A DNA stretch of 14,230 bases from NCBI GenBank assembly GCA_026785785.1, contig JAJAZI010000351.1, forward strand, positions 1 to 14,230, read 5' to 3'. Shown in pieces: positions 6,570 to 11,892 of this stretch. Every line of letters begins with the position of its first letter. The stretch's first letter is position 1. A program made the position numbers and the translations under genes. The notes beneath the pieces are model-generated. The model was not told where the DNA came from and ran no database searches. It saw only the letters and a list, made by a program, of their open reading frames with translations. This DNA is from Microbacteriaceae bacterium (lineage in GTDB: Bacteria > Actinomycetota > Actinomycetes > Actinomycetales > Microbacteriaceae).

Positions 6570-7480
6570 CCAACAACCTTCCCCCCTCCGTGGCAAGCCT
6601 CCGAGGAGCGGTCGACCTGTCGTCGCTCGTGCGGCCGCCCGCCCCGCCGGGCGCACCGGCACCCGCCCCGGGCACCGGGGGGCACTCGCTCGTGGTCGAC
6701 GCGACCGACGCGAGCTTCACCGGGATCCTCGAGCTGTCGAACACTGTGCCGGTTGTCGTCGAGCTGCACGGCGGAGTGCCGACCGTGTCGCTCACGAAGC
6801 TCATCACCGAGTTTGGCGGCAAGCTCCTGCTCGCGCGCGTCGACGCGAGTACGAACCCGCAACTGCAGCAGGCGTTCCAGGCTCAGGTTGCCCCGACCGT
6901 CGCTGCTGTGGTCGCCGGTCGCCCGCTCGCCCTGTTCGAGGGCGAGCTGCCCGAGGCCGAGGCGCGGCAGGTGTTCGAGCAGCTGCTCGTCCTCGCCGCC
7001 CAGAACGGGGTGACCGGCACCGTTCCCGTTGCGCCCGCCGAGGCCGCCGAACCGGTCGAGGAGCCGCTCCCGCCACTGCACCAGGCCGGGTACGACGCGA
7101 TCGAGGCGGGGGACTACCCCGCCGCGATGACCGCGTACCGCACCGCGATCATCCAGGACCCGAGGGACCAGCTCGCCGTGGCCGGCCTCGCCCAGGTGTC
7201 CCTGCTGCACCGGCTCGCCGGTCTGTCGGCCGGGGCCATCCGCGATGCGGCGGCCGCGGTGCCGTCCGACGTCGACGCCCAGTTGGCCGTCGCTGACCTG
7301 GATGTCTCGGGTGGGCACCTCGAGGATGCCTTCGACCGCCTCCTGACGCTGTTCCCGTCGTTGGACGTCGACGGCAAGAATGCTGTGCGCACCCGAATGC
7401 TCGAGTATTTCGAGGTGGCCGGAGCCGAGGACCCCCGCGTCAGCGCCGGACGTCGCCGCCTCACCGCGCTGCTGTACTAG
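6566..7480 (+). CDS. Cysteine-less thioredoxin-fold/TPR co-chaperone-like protein (YbbN/CnoX type)
   Basis: A 304-residue protein. After a Pro/Ala-rich leader (about 22-38), residues about 41-147 read as a thioredoxin fold: VPVVVELHG where the CxxC strand-loop should be, LLLARVDAS, and QVAPTVAAVVAGRP with the usual cis-Pro (P110) and the GRP turn. A short Pro/Glu linker follows. Residues 170-304 are helical TPR-like repeats (AGYDAIEAGDYPAAMTAYRTAI, then a second pair). This is the YbbN/CnoX architecture, in which the thioredoxin domain binds clients and the TPR region binds partners. There is no cysteine at all, so it cannot act as a redox enzyme; a holdase or adaptor role is inferred. Start ATG 6566 overlaps the preceding TGA (ATGA), with AAGGAG at 6555-6560. 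It converges on glgB. Confidence 0.85.
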   Translation: MTNNLPPSVASLRGAVDLSSLVRPPAPPGAPAPAPGTGGHSLVVDATDASFTGILELSNTVPVVVELHGGVPTVSLTKLITEFGGKLLLARVDASTNPQLQQAFQAQVAPTVAAVVAGRPLALFEGELPEAEARQVFEQLLVLAAQNGVTGTVPVAPAEAAEPVEEPLPPLHQAGYDAIEAGDYPAAMTAYRTAIIQDPRDQLAVAGLAQVSLLHRLAGLSAGAIRDAAAAVPSDVDAQLAVADLDVSGGHLEDAFDRLLTLFPSLDVDGKNAVRTRMLEYFEVAGAEDPRVSAGRRRLTALLY

Positions 7481-7542
7481 GACGCGCGCCCGCCGGCGCT
7501 GTGACAGTGGTGCCCGCCGGGCTTCTTGACTAACTACGCCGT

Positions 7543-7595
7543 CCACGAACCGCCCACATATGTTGCCTCTGGGCGCTCCCAAGGGACATTCGTGG
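7543..7595. other. Nested inverted repeats in the convergent gap
   Basis: CCACGAA (7543-7549) pairs with TTCGTGG (7589-7595). Inside it CGCCCA (7551-7556) pairs with TGGGCG (7570-7575), leaving a small TCCC-AA-GGGA element (7577-7586). On RNA from either strand this could fold as a branched structure. It may be part of a bidirectional termination region between the TPR gene and glgB. No U-tract follows. Confidence 0.35.
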
Positions 7596-7600
7596 GCGAC

Positions 7601-7625
7601 TCGCGGGGGTGCAGAGAACCCGCGA
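7601..7625 (-). terminator. Hairpin directly after glgB (likely terminator)
   Basis: A perfect 7-bp GC-rich stem, TCGCGGG (7601-7607) with CCCGCGA (7619-7625), and an 11-base loop. It begins one base beyond the glgB stop (7629-7627) in the direction of glgB transcription. There is no T-run, which is common for actinobacterial hairpin terminators. It could also act on transcripts arriving from the convergent TPR gene. Confidence 0.5.
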
Positions 7626-7626
7626 A

Positions 7627-9816
7627 CTACTTCCGCAGCTTGAGCCAGAGCCCGGCGAGCGGCGGGAGGGTGAGCTCCACGGATGCCGAACGCCCGCCCC
7701 ACTGCTCGTTGATGGCGGTCACGGCGCCGTAGTTGCCGACTCCCGAGCCGCCGTACTCGACGGCATCCGTGTTGATGAGCTCGTCCCACACACCCGCGAA
7801 CGGAAGCCCGACGCGGTACTGCCCGATCGGGTTGCCGGAGAAGTTCATGATCACGGCGATCGGCTGGCCGTCCTTCGCCCAGCGCAGGAACGACACGACG
7901 TTCTGCTCCGCCGCGCCGCCGTCGATCCACTCGAAGCCGGCCGGGTCGTTGTCCTGCTCCCAGAGTGCGCCCTCCTCGCGGTAGACACGGTTGAGCCGCC
8001 CGACGAGGTTGAGCAGTCCGCGGTGCACGGGCTGGTCGAGGATCCACCAGTCCAGGCCGCGCTGCTCCGACCATTCGGACGGCTGCCCGAACTCCTGGCC
8101 CATGAACAGCAGCTGCTTGCCGGGGTGCGACCACATGAAGGACAGGTAGGCGCGCAGGTTGGCCAGCTTCTGCCACTGGTCGCCCGGCATCTTGTGGAGC
8201 AGCGATCCCTTGCCGTGCACGACCTCGTCGTGGCTGAGCGGCAGCAGGAAGTTCTCGGTGTACTGGTACACCATGCTGAAGGTGATCTCGCCGTGGTGGT
8301 GCGCGCGGTACATCGGGTCGGTCTGCATGTAGGACAGCGAGTCGTGCATCCAGCCCATGTTCCACTTGAGCCCGAACCCGAGCCCACCGCCCGCCGTGGG
8401 CCGGCTCACGCCCGGGAACGCCGTGGATTCCTCGGCGATCATGATCACGCCGGGGCTGCGCTTGTAGGCGGTCGCGTTGACCTCCTGCAGGAAGCTGATC
8501 GCCTCGAGATTCTGGTTGCCGCCGTGGATGTTGGGCTCCCACTGGCCGTCCTCGCGGGAGTAGTCCAGGTAGAGGATGGATGCGACGGCGTCGACCCGCA
8601 GGCCGTCGATGTGGAACTCCTCGAGCCAGTACAGCGCGTTCGCGACGAGGAAGTTGCGCACCTGAGAGTCGCCGAAGTTGAAGATCAACGTTCCCCAGTC
8701 CAGCTGCTCGCCGCGGCGGGGGTCGGAATGCTCGTAGAGGGGCTGGCCGTCGAACTCGGCGAGTGCCCACTCGTCCTTGGGGAAGTGCCCGGGCACCCAG
8801 TCCATGATCACGCCGATGCCGGCTCCGTGCAGGCGGTCGATCAGGTAGCGCAGGTCGTCGGGGTGGCCGAAGCGGCTCGTCGGGGCGAAGTAGCCCGTGA
8901 CCTGATAGCCCCACGAGCCGCCGAACGGATGCTCCGCGAGCGGCATGAACTCGACGTGGGTGAAGCCGGTCTCGAGGATGTAATCGACGAGCTCGTCCGC
9001 GAGCTCCCGGTAGCCCAGACCCGGACGCCACGATCCGACGTGGAGCTCGTAGACGCTCATGGGCGAGTTGTGCGGGTCGCGCGCGGCCCGCTTGTCGAGC
9101 CACGTGGCATCCGTCCACTCGTAGAGGGTCTTGCCGACCTTCGAGCCGGTCGCGGGGGAGACCTCGGTATAGCGGGCCATCGGGTCGGCGCGGGTGACCC
9201 ACTCGTCGGCTTGGGTGAGCAGCTCGAACTTGTAGGTCGTCCCCGGCTCGATGCCCGGGAGGAAGAGCTCCCAGATGCCGTTGTCGTCGAGGCGGCGCAT
9301 CGAGTGCAGCACGCCGTTCCAGCTGTTGAAGTCGCCGACCACGCGGGCGGCCTTGGCGTGCGGGGCCCACACGCTGAACGCGGTTCCGACGACGCCCTCG
9401 TGCGGGCGGAAGTGGGAGCCGAAGACGCTCCACATCTGCTCATGGCGTCCCTCGGCGAACAGGTACAGGTCGATCTCGCCGACGGAGGGCACGAAGCGGT
9501 ACGGGTCGTCGGTGGTCCAGGGCGGGGCGCCGCCGTAGGTCGTCTCGAGCTCGTAAGCCTGGCCGGCTCCCGGCAGGAACGCCTGCCAGAGGCCATCGGC
9601 GACGTGGGCCAGCTCGACTCGGCCGCCGTCCTTGCGGATCGCCGTGACGGTCTCCGCGAGCGGGCGCACGGCGCGCACGACGAAGCCGCCCTCGAAGGCG
9701 TGCTGCCCGAGAGTGTCGTGCGGGCGGGGGTGGCTGCCCGTCGCGATCGAGGCGATGAGCCCCGGATGCAGGTCGGGCAGGTTCGGAGTGGTGTTGTGGA
9801 CGGTGAGGTCGGCCAT
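7627..9816 (-). CDS. glgB: 1,4-alpha-glucan branching enzyme GlgB
   Basis: A 729-residue enzyme that cuts an alpha-1,4-glucan segment and rejoins it as an alpha-1,6 branch, giving glycogen or intracellular alpha-glucan its branched form. The domain order is that of full-length actinobacterial GlgB: an N-terminal module (about 1-115), a CBM48 domain (about 125-225, with FSVWAPHAKAARVVGDFNSW), a GH13 barrel (about 255-610) and a C-terminal beta domain. Catalytic residues are visible: nucleophile D409 in DGLRVDAV, acid/base E462 in IAEESTAF, and D530 in LSHDEVVHGK. Their spacing equals that of E. coli GlgB (D405, E458, D526). ATG 9816 directly follows the glgE TAA with no gap, so translation is coupled to glgE; AAAGG sits inside the glgE end. 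The gene is intact. Confidence 0.97.
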   Translation of the reverse strand: MADLTVHNTTPNLPDLHPGLIASIATGSHPRPHDTLGQHAFEGGFVVRAVRPLAETVTAIRKDGGRVELAHVADGLWQAFLPGAGQAYELETTYGGAPPWTTDDPYRFVPSVGEIDLYLFAEGRHEQMWSVFGSHFRPHEGVVGTAFSVWAPHAKAARVVGDFNSWNGVLHSMRRLDDNGIWELFLPGIEPGTTYKFELLTQADEWVTRADPMARYTEVSPATGSKVGKTLYEWTDATWLDKRAARDPHNSPMSVYELHVGSWRPGLGYRELADELVDYILETGFTHVEFMPLAEHPFGGSWGYQVTGYFAPTSRFGHPDDLRYLIDRLHGAGIGVIMDWVPGHFPKDEWALAEFDGQPLYEHSDPRRGEQLDWGTLIFNFGDSQVRNFLVANALYWLEEFHIDGLRVDAVASILYLDYSREDGQWEPNIHGGNQNLEAISFLQEVNATAYKRSPGVIMIAEESTAFPGVSRPTAGGGLGFGLKWNMGWMHDSLSYMQTDPMYRAHHHGEITFSMVYQYTENFLLPLSHDEVVHGKGSLLHKMPGDQWQKLANLRAYLSFMWSHPGKQLLFMGQEFGQPSEWSEQRGLDWWILDQPVHRGLLNLVGRLNRVYREEGALWEQDNDPAGFEWIDGGAAEQNVVSFLRWAKDGQPIAVIMNFSGNPIGQYRVGLPFAGVWDELINTDAVEYGGSGVGNYGAVTAINEQWGGRSASVELTLPPLAGLWLKLRK

Positions 9817-11817
9817 TTAGCTGCCTTTCGGGAATTCGACGCGCAGGATGTGCACGGGTTCGGTAAAGGCGTCGAGGCGCACGTAGTTGTTGAGGCCCCA
9901 GGTGAACTTGTGGTCGGTGAGCAGGTCGGTGACCTCGAACGGGGTCGCCGGGTCGATGCCGAATCTCGTCGGGTCCAGGTGCACCGTCGCCTCGCGCACG
10001 GAGTGGGGGTCGATGTTCGCGATCACGAGGATGGCGTCGCTGCGCCCGTCCGCGGTGAAGCGGCCGGCGATGAACTTGCTGTAGACGAGGATCGACTCGT
10101 CGTCGCTCCAGTGGATGTCGAGGTTGCGCAGCTGGCGAAGTGCCGGATGCTCGGCCCTGATCCGATTGAGCCGGGTCAGGAACGGTGCGAGCGAGCGGCC
10201 GTGCGCCTCCGCCGTGGCGAAGTCGCGCTGCTTATACTCGTACTTCTCGTTGTCGATGTTCTCCTCGGACCCCGTCCTCGCCACGTTCTCGAAGAGCTCG
10301 TAGCCGGCGTAGACGCCCCAGGTGGGTGCTGCTGTCGCCGCGAGGGCCGCCCTGATCTTGAAAGCCGCCGGCCCGCCGAACTGCAGGTACTCGGTGAGGA
10401 TGTCCGGCGTGTTCACGAACAGGTTCGGGCGCAGGAAGTCGGCGTGCAGTTTCGAGATGCTCGTGAAGAACTCCTCGAGCTCCGACTTCGTGTTGCGCCA
10501 CGTGAAGTACGTGTATGACTGCTGGAATCCGACCTGGGCGAGGGAGTGCAGCATCGCCGGGCGGGTGAACGCCTCGGCGAGAAACACGATCTCGGGGAAT
10601 TCGGTGTTGATCTCGTGCAGCAGCCACTCCCAGAAGGCGAGCGGCTTGGTGTGGGGGTTGTCGACGCGGAAGATCTTCACCCCGACGCCGATCCAGTACT
10701 TTACGACCCGCAGGATCTCCTCGCGGAGCCCGACGGGGTCGTTGTCGAAGTTGATCGGGTAGATGTCCTGGTACTTTTTCGGCGGGTTCTCCGCGTAGGC
10801 GATCGTGCCGTCGGGCAGCGTCGTGAACCACTCCGGGTGCTCGGTGACCCACGGGTGGTCGGGCGAGCACTGCAGGGCGAGGTCGATCGCGACCTCGACC
10901 TTGTTCTTCTTCGCGGTCGTAAGGAAGAACTTGAAGTCGGTGACGGTTCCGAGGTCGGGGTGGATGGCGTCGTGGCCACCCTCCTTCGCCCCGATCGCCC
11001 ACGGCGAGCCGGGATCTCCCGCTGCCGGGGTCATCGTGTTGTTCGGCCCCTTGCGGAACGCCACACCGATCGGGTGGATGGGAGGAAGGTAGATCACGTC
11101 GAAGCCCATTGCCGCGACGGCGGGGATGCGGCGTGCCGCGGTGCGGAAGGTGCCGCTCGTCCAGCTCCCGTCCTTCCTGCGCTTGGCGCCCTCCGACCGG
11201 GGGAAGAACTCGTACCAGCTGCCGAGGCCGGCGCGCGCGCGCTCGACCCGCACCGTGAGCGGGTCGCTCAGGGTGACGAGGCTCGCGAGCGGCTGCTCGT
11301 CGAGGATGGCCGCGACCCTGGGGTCGTCTGCGGCGGCGAACCGCTGCTCGGCTGTGAACTTCTTGCTCCTGATGCGCGTGCCGGCGCCCCTGAGCACCTT
11401 GGAGTCGGGGTCGGCCGCGACGGCGCGGGCGAGCAGATCGGCCCCCATCGAGAGCATGAGCGGAACGTCGATACCGGCGGGAATCTTGATCCGCGAGTTG
11501 TGCAGCCACGTCGCCCAGTCGTCGTTGTACGCCTGGATGCGGTACTCCCACGCCCCGTCCCGGTCCAGCAGGGCCTGGGTGTGCCAGCGGTCGGTGCCGG
11601 GTGCGCCGGACGCCATCGGGTGCTTGGTGCGGATGCCGGAGGGGTCGGTCAGGAGCAGGTCGACGCCCAGTACGTCGTGCCCTTCCTTGAAGACCGTCGC
11701 CGCAAACGGGACGACCTCGCCCGCGAAGGCTTTGGGTGGCCACCGGTTCTCGGGTTGTTGGGGGGAAAGATGCGTGATGGGGATGCGACCCATCTGCGGT
11801 TCGAATGCCATAGCCAC
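9817..11817 (-). CDS. glgE: Alpha-1,4-glucan:maltose-1-phosphate maltosyltransferase GlgE
   Basis: A 666-residue GH13_3 enzyme that transfers maltosyl units from maltose-1-phosphate to the ends of alpha-1,4-glucan in the cytoplasm. The N-terminal domain (about 10-115, with AFAGEVVPFAATVFKEGHD) is typical of GlgE. The catalytic set is nucleophile D386 in IFRVDNPHTKP, acid/base E415 in FLAEAFTRP and D472 in NTPDIL. These are offset by 8 from the D394/E423/D480 I recall for Streptomyces GlgE1. GTG 11817 fits a leaderless start 6 bases after TACGGT; ATG 11811 and ATG 11793 (MGRIPI) are in-frame alternatives. glgB abuts downstream. The genes supplying maltose-1-phosphate (treS plus maltokinase, or a GlgC/GlgM route) lie elsewhere. 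Confidence 0.96.
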   Translation of the reverse strand: MAMAFEPQMGRIPITHLSPQQPENRWPPKAFAGEVVPFAATVFKEGHDVLGVDLLLTDPSGIRTKHPMASGAPGTDRWHTQALLDRDGAWEYRIQAYNDDWATWLHNSRIKIPAGIDVPLMLSMGADLLARAVAADPDSKVLRGAGTRIRSKKFTAEQRFAAADDPRVAAILDEQPLASLVTLSDPLTVRVERARAGLGSWYEFFPRSEGAKRRKDGSWTSGTFRTAARRIPAVAAMGFDVIYLPPIHPIGVAFRKGPNNTMTPAAGDPGSPWAIGAKEGGHDAIHPDLGTVTDFKFFLTTAKKNKVEVAIDLALQCSPDHPWVTEHPEWFTTLPDGTIAYAENPPKKYQDIYPINFDNDPVGLREEILRVVKYWIGVGVKIFRVDNPHTKPLAFWEWLLHEINTEFPEIVFLAEAFTRPAMLHSLAQVGFQQSYTYFTWRNTKSELEEFFTSISKLHADFLRPNLFVNTPDILTEYLQFGGPAAFKIRAALAATAAPTWGVYAGYELFENVARTGSEENIDNEKYEYKQRDFATAEAHGRSLAPFLTRLNRIRAEHPALRQLRNLDIHWSDDESILVYSKFIAGRFTADGRSDAILVIANIDPHSVREATVHLDPTRFGIDPATPFEVTDLLTDHKFTWGLNNYVRLDAFTEPVHILRVEFPKGS

Positions 11818-11823
11818 GATTCG

Positions 11824-11829
11824 ACCGTA
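11824..11829 (-). promoter_or_regulatory. glgE -10 box (TACGGT), probable leaderless start
   Basis: Read on the - strand, TACGGT occupies exactly -12 to -7 relative to the G of GTG 11817, the canonical place if that G is the first transcribed base. No Shine-Dalgarno is visible before the GTG. The -35 region (GCGTGC) is poor. Confidence 0.45.
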
Positions 11830-11868
11830 CTCGCTTTAATTCGTTCGCACGCTTTACCGATCCGAAAT

Positions 11869-11883
11869 GCCTAGGACCTAGGC
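11869..11883. promoter_or_regulatory. Perfect palindrome GCCTAGG-A-CCTAGGC, operator candidate
   Basis: A 7-bp perfect inverted repeat around a single central base lies in the 75-base region between divergent glgE and glgP. Its right arm overlaps the likely glgP -10 (11879-11884), and it ends 9 bases before the glgP GTG. CTAG is otherwise rare here (I count about six in the window, two of them in this site). The position suits a regulator controlling glgP, and perhaps glgE from about -52 to -66. The regulator is unknown. Confidence 0.5.
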
Positions 11884-11884
11884 T
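11879..11884 (+). promoter_or_regulatory. glgP -10 box (TAGGCT), probable leaderless start
   Basis: TAGGCT fits TANNNT and ends 8 bases before GTG 11893, so the transcript would begin at or within two bases of the start codon. No ribosome binding site precedes the GTG. A -35 is not convincing (TTTACC at 11853-11858 is too far at 20 bases). Confidence 0.42.
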
Positions 11885-11892
11885 TGCTCCTT

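Noticed and set aside
7486..7499. GCGCC-cgcc-GGCGC hairpin five bases after the TPR gene stop, considered as its terminator
   Set aside because: Five base pairs and no T-run; such short GC palindromes are common by chance at this base composition.
6485..9433. 982-codon - strand frame overlapping the TPR gene, the convergent gap and part of glgB
   Set aside because: It is an out-of-frame shadow of glgB on the same strand, Arg/Pro/Ala-rich, and crosses the hairpin terminator. The overlapping frame encodes a full-motif branching enzyme.
7609..10518. 969-codon + strand frame antisense to glgB and glgE
   Set aside because: Typical high-GC antisense shadow rich in Val/Glu/Arg without motifs. Two complete GH13 enzymes occupy the other strand.
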